64,000 nucleotides of DNA from Microbacterium natoriense (GCF_030816295.1 NZ_JAUSXV010000001.1:1-64000); one strand, 5' to 3'; positions 45,250 through 54,249 are shown, counted from the stretch's first letter. Notes: generated from the letters alone by a model not told the origin. Translations and numbers: made by a program.

Positions 45250-47208
45250 TCACCAGATCGTCACACGGGCGTTCTGCGGCAGCCACAGGGCGTCGGATTC
45301 GGTCACGCCGAAGGCCTCGTAGAACGCGTCGATGTTGCGCACGATCTGGTTGCAGCGGAACTCGGTCGGCGAGTGCGGGTCGATCGTGAGCAGTCGCAGG
45401 GTCTCGGCTTCGCGGCTCTTCTGCTGCCACACCTGCGCCCACGACAACAGCAGACGCTGCACGCCGGTGTAGCCGTCGATCACCGGGGCCCCTGCACCGC
45501 CGAGCGACAGCTCGTACGCCTTGAGCGCGATGCCGAGGCCGCCGAGATCGCCGATGTTCTCGCCGATCGTGAGGGCGCCGTTGACGTGGTGCTCGGCGTC
45601 GAGCCCTTCGGGGACCAGAGCGTCGTACTGCTCGATGAGGGCCTTGGTGCGCTCCTCGAAGGCCGAGCGGTCGGCATCCGTCCACCAGTCGTCGAGCTTG
45701 CCGTCGCCGTCGTAGCGACTGCCCTGGTCGTCGAAGCCGTGGCCGATCTCGTGCCCGATGACCGCGCCGATGCCTCCGTAGTTGGCCGCCGCGTCACGGC
45801 TCACGTCGAAGAACGGGTACTGCAGGATGGCCGCCGGGAACACGATCTCGTTCATCGAGGGGTTGTAGTACGCGTTGACCATCTGCGGCGGCATGTGCCA
45901 CTCGGCGCGGTCGATGGGCTTGCCGACCTTGTCGATGTGACGGTCGTGCTCGAAGATCGCCGCGCGGCGCACGTTGCCGAACAGGTCGTCGCGGTCGATC
46001 ACGAGAGAGGAGTAGTCACGCCAGACGTCGGGGTGGCCGATCTTGGGCGTGAAGGCGTCGAGCTTGGCGAGCGCGCGCTCGCGGGTCTCGGCGGTCATCC
46101 ACTCAAGGGTCGTGATGCTCTGCCGGTACGCCTCGATGAGGTTGCCGACCAGTTCGTCCATCGCGGCCTTCGCCGTCGGCGGATAGTGACGCTCGACATA
46201 GACCTTGCCGATCGCCTCCCCGAGGGCGCCCTCGGTGACCGAGACGCCGCGCTTCCAGCGCTCGCGGATGCTGGGCACGCCCGAGAGCTCGGTGCCGTAG
46301 AACGAGAAGTTCTCCTGCACGAGATCGTCTGTGAGGAAGGGAGCGGCCGCGTGCACCACCTGGGAGCGCAGCCACGCCTTCCAGTCGTCGAGCCGGTCGG
46401 CGACGAGGAGCGAGCCGAGAGCCTCGAAGAAGCTGGGCTGAGAGACGACGACCTCGTCGAGAGCGACCGGGTTCGACGGACTGACTCCCTCGCGCCAGGG
46501 CGCGAGGTCGACGCCGGCGAGGTCCTGCAGCTCGGCCCAGGTCTTGAGGTTGTACGTCTCGACGGCGTCACGGCTGCGCACGTTGTCCCAGTGGTGCGAG
46601 GCGAGCTCGGTCTCGAGCGCGATCGCCCGGTCGGCGTGCGCCGCGGCATCCGAGATACCGGCGAGTGCGAGCAGCCGCTCGAGGTGCTCGCGGTACTTCG
46701 CGCGGGTCTCCTCGAAGGTATCGAGACGGTAGTAGCTCTCGTCGGGCAGCGACAGACCGCCCTGCAGAAGAACCGGCAGGTACCGCTCGGGGTCACCAGG
46801 GTCGCCGTCGACGTACAGTCCGATCAGGTGAGCACGGCCGTCGCGGTCGTAGGCGCCGACGGTGCGCAGGAACGCGGGGATGCTGTCGAGCGCGTCGATC
46901 TCGGCGAGAGTCTCGACCAGCGGCGTCACACCGGCGGCATCGATGCGCGCGGTGTCCATGAAACTCGCGAACAGGTCGCCGATCTTGCGGGCGAGCGTGC
47001 CCTCCTCAGCGTCCTGCGACTCCTCGATGATCGCCCTGACGTCTTTCTCGGCCTGTTCGGCGAGCATGTGGAACGCGCCCCATCGGGCTTTGTCGGCGGG
47101 GATCTCGGTGCGGGCGAACCAGGTGCCGTTGACGTGGCGGTACAGGTCGTCCTGCGGACGGATGTCGGAGCTGAACTCTTCGATGGCGAGGCCTGCGGGG
47201 AGGGTCAT
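45250..47208 (-). CDS. M13 family zinc metallopeptidase (PepO/neprilysin-like)
   Basis: A 652-aa peptidase. The zinc site is HEIGHGFDDQGSRYDGDG (HExxH, with the downstream ENIGDLGGLG supplying the third ligand Glu), preceded by NAYYNPSMNEIVFPAAILQ, the substrate-binding NAYY motif. IRPQDDLYRHVNGTW starts the N-terminal domain. No signal peptide, so it is probably cytosolic and cleaves short peptides. Full length for PepO-type enzymes. TAGGCT lies exactly six bases upstream of the ATG. Confidence 0.93.
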   Translation of the reverse strand: MTLPAGLAIEEFSSDIRPQDDLYRHVNGTWFARTEIPADKARWGAFHMLAEQAEKDVRAIIEESQDAEEGTLARKIGDLFASFMDTARIDAAGVTPLVETLAEIDALDSIPAFLRTVGAYDRDGRAHLIGLYVDGDPGDPERYLPVLLQGGLSLPDESYYRLDTFEETRAKYREHLERLLALAGISDAAAHADRAIALETELASHHWDNVRSRDAVETYNLKTWAELQDLAGVDLAPWREGVSPSNPVALDEVVVSQPSFFEALGSLLVADRLDDWKAWLRSQVVHAAAPFLTDDLVQENFSFYGTELSGVPSIRERWKRGVSVTEGALGEAIGKVYVERHYPPTAKAAMDELVGNLIEAYRQSITTLEWMTAETRERALAKLDAFTPKIGHPDVWRDYSSLVIDRDDLFGNVRRAAIFEHDRHIDKVGKPIDRAEWHMPPQMVNAYYNPSMNEIVFPAAILQYPFFDVSRDAAANYGGIGAVIGHEIGHGFDDQGSRYDGDGKLDDWWTDADRSAFEERTKALIEQYDALVPEGLDAEHHVNGALTIGENIGDLGGLGIALKAYELSLGGAGAPVIDGYTGVQRLLLSWAQVWQQKSREAETLRLLTIDPHSPTEFRCNQIVRNIDAFYEAFGVTESDALWLPQNARVTIW

Positions 47209-47323
47209 GGAGACAGCCTATGCGGCACACCCGACATCAGGATCGGAGGACAGGCCGGCTCCCGGCCGAGTACACGCGCGTCGCAAGGCTGTTCGCTCTT
47301 CTGGAGGACGCTTGGTCGAAAAA

Positions 47324-47361
47324 CGTCCTTCGCAAGCGCAATCGTCCTTCGGAAGCGCAGG
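47324..47361. repeat. Two tandem 19-bp near-identical units
   Basis: CGTCCTTCGCAAGCGCAAT (47324-47342) is followed directly by CGTCCTTCGGAAGCGCAGG (47343-47361), 16 of 19 bases the same. It lies in the 164-base gap between the peptidase start and the end of the convergent-side DUF1992 gene. Confidence 0.7.
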
Positions 47362-47372
47362 TCATCGTCAGG

Positions 47373-47930
47373 TCAAGCGCGGCGACGGATGCCGAAGCGG
47401 CGCCGCTTGGGTCTCTCGGCGTCGGCGGCGCGCAATGCACGACGCGCAGCGCGGCGTTCCGCCCACGCGGCGACTTCCGCGTCGATGTCGCGCGGCTGCG
47501 TCACCACGGGCGGGCCGCCCATCAGCTGCCGCCGGGCCTCGAGCACGCGGCGATTGAAGTCCTCGAGCACGTGGCGCACGTCGGACTCGCGGCCGAGCAG
47601 GTCGAGCTGGTCGTCGAGCTCGCGGTCCTCGGTGCGCAGCAGGATCGCGGGCGGCCCCAGCCCCGTCAGGTTCTCGTTCTCGATCTTGCGGCGGATCCAC
47701 CAGTCCGGATCGTGGTGGTCGCCCAGCCCCTCGATCGGCTTGCCCGCACCGGGCAGATCGTCGAAATCGCCCCGGCGGATCGCCACCTGGATCGCGCTCT
47801 CGATGTAAGCGGCGCGGTCCACGGCCGCGCCTGCGCCCGGCGCCGTGCCGGTCTCGGCATCCGCATCCGTCTCGCTGCCGCTCTGCTGCCGCGCGCGATA
47901 CCTGGCCGCGGCCTCTCGTGGATCGGTCAT
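47373..47930 (-). CDS. DUF1992 (DnaJ-C28 conserved region) protein
   Basis: A 185-aa protein whose centre holds the DUF1992 signature: YIESAIQVAIRRGDFDDLPG AGKPIEGL, then DPDWWIRRKIENEN. The basic C-terminus (RRAARRALRAADAERPKRRR) may bind nucleic acid or membrane. The family has no firm function in bacteria. The ATG at 47930 has GGAGG five bases upstream; an earlier GTG two codons before is too close to that site. Confidence 0.83.
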   Translation of the reverse strand: MTDPREAAARYRARQQSGSETDADAETGTAPGAGAAVDRAAYIESAIQVAIRRGDFDDLPGAGKPIEGLGDHHDPDWWIRRKIENENLTGLGPPAILLRTEDRELDDQLDLLGRESDVRHVLEDFNRRVLEARRQLMGGPPVVTQPRDIDAEVAAWAERRAARRALRAADAERPKRRRFGIRRRA

Positions 47931-48106
47931 GTGCACCTCCGACTGGTTCCAGGGTACGCCGGGCGCGCTCGGGCCGCGCGCGGCGCTCGCGTAGCGCCCG
48001 CTGCCGCAATCCGCCGCGGATACCGACGCGAGGCGCCACCCCAGCGCGCGCCGATCGGGCCCCTAGGGGGAGCCGCCATGTCGCCGCATCCCCCTAGGCT
48101 CGGAGG

Positions 48107-49417
48107 GTGAGCCTGAACCGCGAGATCCTGCGCCTCGCCGTGCCCGCACTGGGCGCGCTGATCGCCGAGCCCGCGTTCCTCATCGTCGATGCCGCGCTGG
48201 TCGGGCACCTCGGCACCGCACCGCTCGCCGGTCTCGGCATCGCGAGCGCCGTGCTGCAGACGGTCGTCGGACTCATGGTGTTCCTCGCCTACTCGACGAC
48301 GCCCGCAGTCGCGCGACGGTTCGGCGCCGGCCGACCGGGCGAAGCCGTGAGCGTCGGCATCAACGGCATGTGGCTCGCGCTCGGGCTCGGCGCCGTGCTG
48401 GCCGTGATCGGAGCCGTGGCGTCTCCGTGGCTCGTGTCGCTGTTCGGCGCGAGCGACGCCGTCGCTGCCGAGGCCAACGCCTACCTCGTGATCTCGATGT
48501 GGGGCCTGCCGGCCATGCTCATCGTGTTCGCTGCGACCGGGCTGCTGCGCGGCATGCAGGACACCATGACGCCGCTGTGGATCGCCGGTCTCGGCTTCGG
48601 CGCCAACGCTCTGCTCAACTACGTCTTCATCTACGGACTCGGCTGGGGCATCGCAGGCTCGGCCGCCGGCACGGTCACCGCCCAATGGGGCATGGTCGCC
48701 GCGTACGTGCTGGTCGTGCAGCGGCTCGCCGCGAAGCACAGCGCCTCCCTGCGCGCGCACGGCCGCGGCATCCGCAGCACAGCGCGGTCGGGCGGCTGGC
48801 TGTTCCTGCGCACCGTGAGCCTGCGCGTGGCCCTGCTCGCGACCGTCGGCATCGCGACCGGGATCGGCACGACCGAGCTCGCCGGATGGCAGATCGTCTT
48901 CACGATCTTCTCGGCCGCGGCCTTCGCCCTCGATGCTCTCGCGATCGCCGCCCAGGCGCTGATCGGCAAGGAGCTCGGCGCAGGGGATGAGATTCAGGTG
49001 CATCGTGTGCTGGCGCGAACAGTCGCGTGGGGCGCCTGGTTCGGCGTGATCGTCGGCGCTCTGATCGGGGCGCTGTCGGGAGTCCTCGGCATCGTCTTCA
49101 CCGGAGACGCCGCAGTAGCCGCTCTCGTGCAGCCCGCACTGATCGTGCTCGCGGTCGCCCAGCCCATCGCCGGCGTCGTCTTCGTTCTCGACGGCGTGCT
49201 GATGGGGGCGAACGACGCGAAGTATCTCGCGGTCGCCGGCGGCATCAACCTGGTGCCGTTCCTGCCCGCGTTGTGGATCATCGCGGCCACCGACGTCGAC
49301 GGGGCGGCAGGCCTCATCTGGCTCGCCGTCGCCTTCTTCGGCATCTACCTCCTGGCGCGCCTCGGCACGCTGGGCTGGCGGGTGCGCTCGGGTCGGTGGA
49401 TCTCGGTGGACGCATGA
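48107..49417 (+). CDS. MATE family efflux transporter (DinF-like)
   Basis: A 436-aa permease with 12 membrane segments in two halves. The first half has LAVPALGALIAEPAFLIVDA ALVGHLGTAPLAGLG, the second begins near residue 225 (SLRVALLATVGIATGIG). DinF-type MATE proteins expel drugs or oxidants using sodium or proton gradients. The GTG at 48107 has TAGGCT exactly six bases upstream, although the intervening CGGAGG could also act as a ribosome site. Its stop overlaps the next ATG by four bases. Confidence 0.88.
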   Translation: MSLNREILRLAVPALGALIAEPAFLIVDAALVGHLGTAPLAGLGIASAVLQTVVGLMVFLAYSTTPAVARRFGAGRPGEAVSVGINGMWLALGLGAVLAVIGAVASPWLVSLFGASDAVAAEANAYLVISMWGLPAMLIVFAATGLLRGMQDTMTPLWIAGLGFGANALLNYVFIYGLGWGIAGSAAGTVTAQWGMVAAYVLVVQRLAAKHSASLRAHGRGIRSTARSGGWLFLRTVSLRVALLATVGIATGIGTTELAGWQIVFTIFSAAAFALDALAIAAQALIGKELGAGDEIQVHRVLARTVAWGAWFGVIVGALIGALSGVLGIVFTGDAAVAALVQPALIVLAVAQPIAGVVFVLDGVLMGANDAKYLAVAGGINLVPFLPALWIIAATDVDGAAGLIWLAVAFFGIYLLARLGTLGWRVRSGRWISVDA

Positions 49418-50274
49418 GCGCCTGGCCGGAAGACGCGGATGCCGTCATCCGCCGGATTCGCGATGAGCTCGCCGCTTCGGCCGACGTTTTCGACGGCCTC
49501 GACGACGTCCGGGTCGCGGCCGACCTCCGCGGCGACGACCTCGAGCATCTGACGATCGATGCGAGCGGCGCGGCTCTTCGACTGAGGCCACAGCCCTCGG
49601 CGACGGCCGCGACAGGCGGCGTGACGGAATCGTCCCCGACTTCCGAGATCCGGTCGCGGCGGTCGGGGATCGCACGCAGGGTGCGGCTGATCGCCGCGCC
49701 GGTGCGGATCGACGAGATCCCGCTCACGATCGACATCGAACTCCTCGACGCACCCATCGACTGGCTCGAGTATGCGCGGCCGACCGACTCGGCCCGGCCG
49801 GAGACAGCGCTCGGCGCCGAACTCCGTGACGACGGCGAAGGGATGCGCGGTGCGCTCTCCGCGTCGATCCGCAGTTCCGATGTGGGCCCCCTGCTCGAGC
49901 GTGTGACTCGCGCCGCTCTCGCCGCAGAGGGTCTCGTCATCCGTTCCGTCCGGGTCGACCTCGATCAGGACGGAGCCGACGGCATCCGTCTCTCCGCCCG
50001 GGTCCGCGTGCGATGGAGACTGCTCAGCGCTTCGGCGCGGGCGAAGGTACGACTGCGAATCAGCCCGGACGCGGTCGTCACGGTGCACGAACTCGAGGTC
50101 GGCAGCCGCAACCCGATCGTGGCGCTCGCGCTGCGCGCCGCTCGCAAAGCGATACGTGCGCAAGTCGGCCGCACTCTCGATCTCAACGACTCGCGCTCCG
50201 GCTCGGCGGTCCGCCTGCACGGTCTGCGCGTCACGGTGGGTCGAGACCTCAACGTCGAGGCCAGGCTGGGCTGA
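49414..50274 (+). CDS. Conserved hypothetical protein, coupled to the MATE gene
   Basis: A 286-aa protein with no membrane segment. A short helical N-terminus (MSAWPEDADAVIRRIRDELA) and a flexible Ser/Thr-rich linker near residues 60-85 are followed by beta-rich stretches (PLTIDIELLDAPIDWLEY, VRVDLDQDGADGIRLSARVR VRWRLL). The strand pattern recalls the DUF2993/LmeA-like lipid-binding fold, but I cannot establish it. The ATGA overlap with the MATE gene means co-translation, so it may assist export of the same substrate. Confidence 0.75.
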   Translation: MSAWPEDADAVIRRIRDELAASADVFDGLDDVRVAADLRGDDLEHLTIDASGAALRLRPQPSATAATGGVTESSPTSEIRSRRSGIARRVRLIAAPVRIDEIPLTIDIELLDAPIDWLEYARPTDSARPETALGAELRDDGEGMRGALSASIRSSDVGPLLERVTRAALAAEGLVIRSVRVDLDQDGADGIRLSARVRVRWRLLSASARAKVRLRISPDAVVTVHELEVGSRNPIVALALRAARKAIRAQVGRTLDLNDSRSGSAVRLHGLRVTVGRDLNVEARLG

Positions 50275-50280
50275 GTCCGT

Positions 50281-50688
50281 TCAGACCGTGCCGTCGTCGA
50301 GTTTGTCGACATGCTCCGGGCACAGCGCAGAAACGGATGGCTCCATGAAGGCCGCCACCATCGCGTCGTTGAATCGAGTCTGCTTGAGTCCATCCTCGAG
50401 TTCGAAGCCGCTCACACCGAGATCGAACTGCTCGCAGATGTACCAGCCGACGCCGATGATCTCCCGATCCGTCCACCGATTCAGGTCGTCGACAGCCGCA
50501 TCGCGCACCTGGGTAGCGAGCGCGACCTCGACGTCGGCGAGCGGCTCCTGGGTCGGCTCGGGAGCCGGCGTGTACGGCGTCACGACCGCGGTCGGCTCCG
50601 GCGAGGGGGCGGCATCGGTCACGGCGGTGCACCCGGCGAGCGCGAGGGCGACCACCGGCAGCGCGGCGAGTCTCAGGGCGACGTTCAT
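50281..50688 (-). CDS. Secreted lipoprotein, DUF732-like
   Basis: A 135-aa lipoprotein. The N-terminus MNVALRLAALPVVALALAGC ends in a lipobox (LAGC, Cys at residue 20), followed by a Pro/Thr/Glu-rich linker and a small helical domain with two cysteines (ICEQF and ALCPEH) typical of DUF732-type actinobacterial proteins. It is anchored on the outer face of the membrane. The start overlaps the stop of the methylase gene by four bases. Confidence 0.8.
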   Translation of the reverse strand: MNVALRLAALPVVALALAGCTAVTDAAPSPEPTAVVTPYTPAPEPTQEPLADVEVALATQVRDAAVDDLNRWTDREIIGVGWYICEQFDLGVSGFELEDGLKQTRFNDAMVAAFMEPSVSALCPEHVDKLDDGTV

Positions 50689-51326
50689 ACGGCGTACCTC
50701 CGGCACCACTCGTACATGATCACGGCGGCGGCCGCGCTCGCGTTGATCGATCGGGTCGAGCCGTACTGCGTGATCTCGACATGGGCGGATGCCGCGGCGA
50801 GCGCCTCGGCGGAGAGCCCTGGCCCCTCCTGGCCGAACAGCAGAACACAGCTCTCGGGGAGTTCGGCGCGGTCGACCGGCACCGCCCCGTCGACGTTGTC
50901 GACCGCGATGACCGGGATGCCGGCATCCGCCGCCCACGCGGCGAAGTCCTCGACCGTCTCGTGATGCACGACGTGCTGGTAGCGGTCGGTGACCATGGCC
51001 CCGCGCTTGTTCCAGCGACGCCGCCCGATGATGTGCACGGTGTCGGCGAGGAACGCGTTGGCGCTGCGCACGATCGAACCGATGTTCATGTCGTGCTGCC
51101 AGTTCTCGATCGCGACGTGGAACGGATGCCGCTGCAGATCGAGATCGGCGACGATCGCCTCCATGCGCCAGTACCGGTAGCGATCGATCACGTTGCGGGT
51201 GTCGCCGTGGGCGAGGAGCTCCGGGTCGTAGTGCTCTTCTTCGGGCCACTCCCCTGGCCAGGGTCCGACGCCGTATCCCGGCTGTGCCGAGTCCTGGGTC
51301 GCTGAGCCCGCCTGCGCGTCGTCCAT
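50685..51326 (-). CDS. TrmH/SpoU family RNA methyltransferase
   Basis: A 213-aa SPOUT-class methylase. Motif 1 is ENWQHDMNIGSIVRSANAFL near residue 75, motif 2 is LLFGQEGPGLS, and motif 3 is TQYGSTRSINASAAAAVIMY E, which together form the knotted AdoMet site. It methylates a ribose 2'-OH in tRNA or rRNA; the target is unknown. The ATG at 51326 has TACGCT exactly six bases upstream. A much longer frame upstream runs antisense to mntH and is not coding. Confidence 0.88.
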   Translation of the reverse strand: MDDAQAGSATQDSAQPGYGVGPWPGEWPEEEHYDPELLAHGDTRNVIDRYRYWRMEAIVADLDLQRHPFHVAIENWQHDMNIGSIVRSANAFLADTVHIIGRRRWNKRGAMVTDRYQHVVHHETVEDFAAWAADAGIPVIAVDNVDGAVPVDRAELPESCVLLFGQEGPGLSAEALAAASAHVEITQYGSTRSINASAAAAVIMYEWCRRYAV

Positions 51327-51361
51327 CAGGCCAGCGTATCCGCGGCCGACACGGGTGCCGG

Positions 51362-51784
51362 TCAGTCGATGATCACGTAGAGCGTGCTCGACCACATCAC
51401 GAACCACAGCACCGCGATGGCGACGAGCGGCAGCAGCGTGACGACCCGTCTGGCCGCTCCGCCGAAACGCAGCGCGAAGGCGGTGACCACGACGGCGATG
51501 ATGCTCCCGATCAGTGCGGCGATGGTCGTGGGCCAGCCGGTCTGCGTGTCCCCCGCCTCCCAGTCGCACAGGCGACCCGCCGGGATGAACGTGATCTCGA
51601 CGGTGCGCAGCGTGTTGTCGTGGGGTTCCACCCCGTCGGGCAGGTCGCTCGCCCAGCAGGAGTCCATCACGTCGGCTCCGGCATCCGTCCCCTGCGAGAT
51701 GGTGGCCGCGGCCACAGGGAAGACACTCAGCACGGCCAGCAACAAGAGCACCCACCAGGCGGTGCTCGTCCTCGTCAGCGACAT
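51362..51784 (-). CDS. Small membrane protein
   Basis: A 140-aa protein with a first segment at residues 9-28 (possibly an uncleaved signal), an extracytoplasmic domain of about 55 residues with two cysteines (DSCWAS and RLCDWE), and two further segments near 88-108 and 115-135. I do not recognise it. A GGGGAGGGG ribosome site precedes the ATG. It is divergent from mntH across about 100 bases. Confidence 0.68.
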   Translation of the reverse strand: MSLTRTSTAWWVLLLLAVLSVFPVAAATISQGTDAGADVMDSCWASDLPDGVEPHDNTLRTVEITFIPAGRLCDWEAGDTQTGWPTTIAALIGSIIAVVVTAFALRFGGAARRVVTLLPLVAIAVLWFVMWSSTLYVIID

Positions 51785-51852
51785 GGTTCCCCTCCCCTCC
51801 CTGGTGTAGCACGCGCGGGATGCCGACAGCGAGAACCGTCGACCGATCGTTA

Positions 51853-51868
51853 TTTAGGTGGACCGAAA
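51853..51868. promoter_or_regulatory. MntR-type operator 1 of mntH
   Basis: TTTAGG-TGGA-CCGAAA is an inverted repeat. Operator 2 at 51881 is TTTCGG-CATG-CCTAAA, the same half-sites in the opposite orientation. This copy covers the expected -35 position of the mntH promoter. Confidence 0.7.
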
Positions 51869-51875
51869 AATCCGC

Positions 51876-51881
51876 TACGAT
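51876..51881 (+). promoter_or_regulatory. mntH -10 hexamer, leaderless start
   Basis: TACGAT ends exactly six bases before the ATG at 51888, so transcription would begin at or next to the start codon. No ribosome site is visible. The hexamer lies between the two operators. Confidence 0.6.
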
Positions 51882-51896
51882 TTCGGCATGCCTAAA
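51881..51896. promoter_or_regulatory. MntR-type operator 2 of mntH, over the start codon
   Basis: TTTCGG-CATG-CCTAAA includes the mntH start codon and the expected transcription start. Its centre is 28 bases from operator 1, close to three helical turns, so two bound dimers would lie on nearly the same face. Confidence 0.7.
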
Positions 51897-53180
51897 AATT
51901 CGGTGATCGACATGGCGCCGCCGGCCGTCGCCCCTCGCAGCCTGTGGCTGCTCGGCCCCGCGCTCGTCGCCGGGGTCGCCTACCTCGATCCGGGCAACGT
52001 GGCGAGCAACATGACCGCGGGGGCGCAGTACGGCTATCTGCTGGTCTGGGTCGTCCTGGCCGGCAACATCATGGCCTGGCTCATCCAGTACCTCTCGGCA
52101 AAGCTCGGCGTCGTGACAGGCCAGAGCCTGCCCGAGGTGCTGGGCGCCCGGTTGCGCAACCGTTGGGCGCGACGGGCGTACTGGCTGCAGGCCGAGCTCG
52201 TCGCGATGGCCACCGATCTCGCCGAGGTGATCGGCGGCGCGGTCGCACTGAACCTCCTGTTCGACGTGCCGCTGCTGCTGGGCGGCTTCATCACCGGCGC
52301 CGTGTCGATGATCGTCCTCGCAGTGCAGAGCCGCCGCGGACCTCGCCACTTCGAGTTCGTGATCATCTCGCTCATGGCGATCATCACGTTCGGCTTCGTC
52401 GCGGGGGTCTTCGTCGCGCCGCCGGATCCCGCGGGAGTCGTCGGCGGAATCGTCCCGCGCTTCGAAGGAACCGGCTCGGTGCTGCTCGCGGCATCCATCC
52501 TGGGCGCGACGATCATGCCGCACGCGATCTACGCCCATTCCTCGCTCGCCCGCGACCGGTTCGGCTCGTCTGGGGCGAGAGGGCAGAAGGTAGATGCCGC
52601 CGCCGAGGCCGTGCGCACGGAGCCCTCGCGCATCCGGCGTCTGCTGACGGCGACCCGCTGGGACGTGTCGATCGCGATGATCATCGCCGGCTCGGTGAAC
52701 CTGTGCATCCTGCTGCTCGCCGCCGCGAACCTCGCCGGCGTGGAGGGCACCGACTCGCTGGAGGGCGCGCACGCCGCACTCGCCGCAGGTCTCGGCCCCG
52801 TGGTCGCGACGTTCTTCGCCGTGGGCCTTCTCGCATCCGGGCTCGCATCGACCTCGGTCGGCGCCTACGCCGGAGCCGAGATCATGCACGGGCTGCTGCA
52901 CGTGCGCATCCCTCTGCTGGCCCGACGCCTCGTGACCCTGATCCCCGCCCTGGTCATCCTGGGGCTCGGCGTCGACCCCACGCTCGCGCTCGTGCTCAGT
53001 CAGGTCGCGCTGTCCTTCGGCATCCCCTTCGCCCTCATCCCGCTCGTGGTCCTCACCGCACAGCGACGCACTCTCGGGTCGTATGCGAACCGCATCTGGA
53101 CGACGGCGGCCGGGATCGTGGCGTCGATCCTCCTGATCGCCCTCAACGGCGCACTGCTGTGGCTCCTCGCGACCGGATGA
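51888..53180 (+). CDS. mntH: Nramp-family manganese/divalent metal transporter
   Basis: A 430-aa proton-coupled metal importer with 11 membrane segments. The metal-binding motif in segment 1 is YLDPGNVASN (near residue 30) and that in segment 6 is IMPHAIYAHSSL (near 210), the DPGN and MPH signatures of Nramp. The ATG at 51888 is chosen over a GTG ten codons earlier, because a -10 hexamer lies six bases before it and the earlier start would sit inside operator 1. Two matching operators and a linked mntR indicate manganese repression. Confidence 0.93.
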   Translation: MPKNSVIDMAPPAVAPRSLWLLGPALVAGVAYLDPGNVASNMTAGAQYGYLLVWVVLAGNIMAWLIQYLSAKLGVVTGQSLPEVLGARLRNRWARRAYWLQAELVAMATDLAEVIGGAVALNLLFDVPLLLGGFITGAVSMIVLAVQSRRGPRHFEFVIISLMAIITFGFVAGVFVAPPDPAGVVGGIVPRFEGTGSVLLAASILGATIMPHAIYAHSSLARDRFGSSGARGQKVDAAAEAVRTEPSRIRRLLTATRWDVSIAMIIAGSVNLCILLLAAANLAGVEGTDSLEGAHAALAAGLGPVVATFFAVGLLASGLASTSVGAYAGAEIMHGLLHVRIPLLARRLVTLIPALVILGLGVDPTLALVLSQVALSFGIPFALIPLVVLTAQRRTLGSYANRIWTTAAGIVASILLIALNGALLWLLATG

Positions 53181-53204
53181 TCCGACGGTGTCGTCGGACA
53201 TTGA

Positions 53205-53234
53205 TTGAACGCCTATTCAGTGCTCCGCTATTCT
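53205..53234 (+). promoter_or_regulatory. Leaderless promoter of the 53241 gene
   Basis: TTGAAC at 53205-53210, an 18-base spacer and TATTCT at 53229-53234 form a good promoter whose -10 ends exactly six bases before the GTG at 53241. Confidence 0.6.
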
Positions 53235-53240
53235 TCGTCT

Positions 53241-53876
53241 GTGGATGATGACCTGGGAATCCTGATCTTTCTCGGTGCCGGCGTGCTCGTGCTCATCGGC
53301 ATCGTCTTCTTCGGCGTACTGAGCTCACGCCGCAAGAAGGCCGCGACACAGCGGACCTTCACCGTCCGGCAGCAGATCATCGGCGAACAGCCCTTCCTCG
53401 CCAGCAGCGACCTCGATGCCTCCGACAGGCGTCAGGAAGAGCTGTTCCGGGAGACGTACCCGATCGGCGGCAGTCTCGTGCTGAATCTCGTGGATGCCGA
53501 GGGCGCGTGGGCCGAGCGCGAGGTGCATGTCTCGCGTATCGGCCGGAGTCTGCGCGCCGGCTGGCCGCAGGCCCGCATCGGGCTGACGGCGTACTTCCGC
53601 GAGTGGGAGAACACCGAGTTCCCTGCCGTCTTCCCGGTGAAGGGCACCGACAGAATCACGACCGTCGAACTCGACGAGGGCGGCGTGACGGCATCCGACG
53701 ATCGCAATGCGGTCGTGTGGTCGGCACAATGGTCTGCGCTGCTCTTCTCCAACGGCTCGGACATCGTCCTCGGCGACGGCACCGGGAAGACCATCCGTTT
53801 CGACCACCCCGACGGGCACCCCGCGCTCGAGGAGCTCCTCATCAAGTACGGCACTCTGAAACAGATGCACTTCTGA
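53241..53876 (+). CDS. Membrane-anchored hypothetical protein
   Basis: A 211-aa protein with one N-terminal membrane helix (about residues 5-27, LGILIFLGAGVLVLIGIVFF), a basic stop-transfer SSRRKKAATQR, and a soluble beta-rich domain of about 165 residues that faces the cytoplasm. DRITTVELDEGGVTASDDRN and VLGDGTGKTIRFDHPDGHPA are its most distinctive stretches. The domain could be PH-like, but I do not recognise it. The GTG at 53241 is preferred over a TTG at 53205 because that TTG is the likely -35 element. Confidence 0.7.
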   Translation: MDDDLGILIFLGAGVLVLIGIVFFGVLSSRRKKAATQRTFTVRQQIIGEQPFLASSDLDASDRRQEELFRETYPIGGSLVLNLVDAEGAWAEREVHVSRIGRSLRAGWPQARIGLTAYFREWENTEFPAVFPVKGTDRITTVELDEGGVTASDDRNAVVWSAQWSALLFSNGSDIVLGDGTGKTIRFDHPDGHPALEELLIKYGTLKQMHF

Positions 53877-53946
53877 CCGCGCAAACCGCCCTGCTCATTC
53901 CGGAGGCGGCGAGGGCTCGGATCCGAGAGAGGATACGCTGAATCAC

Positions 53947-54240
53947 ATGCCCGCAGCATCCGTCGTCCGCCTTCTCACGTGGATCGGACTCGCGACCGGG
54001 CTGATCGGCGGCCTGCTGGTCGCGTTCCCGAACGTGCTCCCGGTGGGCGGTCCGTGGGTGCAGCTCGCCCTCGGCATCGCGACTCTCGTGCTCGCGTTCC
54101 GCGCCAGGAAGATCGGCATCGCCCAGATCGAGGGCTTCGACGGGCGACTGTCGCTCGCGGCGGCGCTGCTCGGCTTCCTCGTCGTGTTCTTCGCCGGCCA
54201 AGTCGCCTTCGGCCTCCTCGTCGATGTCGCGAATCCCTAG
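53947..54240 (+). CDS. Small membrane protein, three segments
   Basis: A 97-aa hydrophobic protein with segments near residues 8-29, 36-52 and 70-92, split by a short basic loop RARKIGIAQIEGFDGRL. Unrecognised. TACGCT lies seven bases before the ATG. Its stop is nine bases before the mntR start, so the two may be co-transcribed, although mntR has its own -10. Confidence 0.65.
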   Translation: MPAASVVRLLTWIGLATGLIGGLLVAFPNVLPVGGPWVQLALGIATLVLAFRARKIGIAQIEGFDGRLSLAAALLGFLVVFFAGQVAFGLLVDVANP

Positions 54241-54249
54241 GCTGGACCC

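Noticed and set aside
45373..47808. An 811-codon plus-strand frame
   Set aside because: Antisense to the well-supported M13 peptidase with its zinc motif.
51327..53201. Extension of the methylase frame to 838 codons
   Set aside because: It is antisense to mntH, its promoter and operators; the methylase is complete from 51326.
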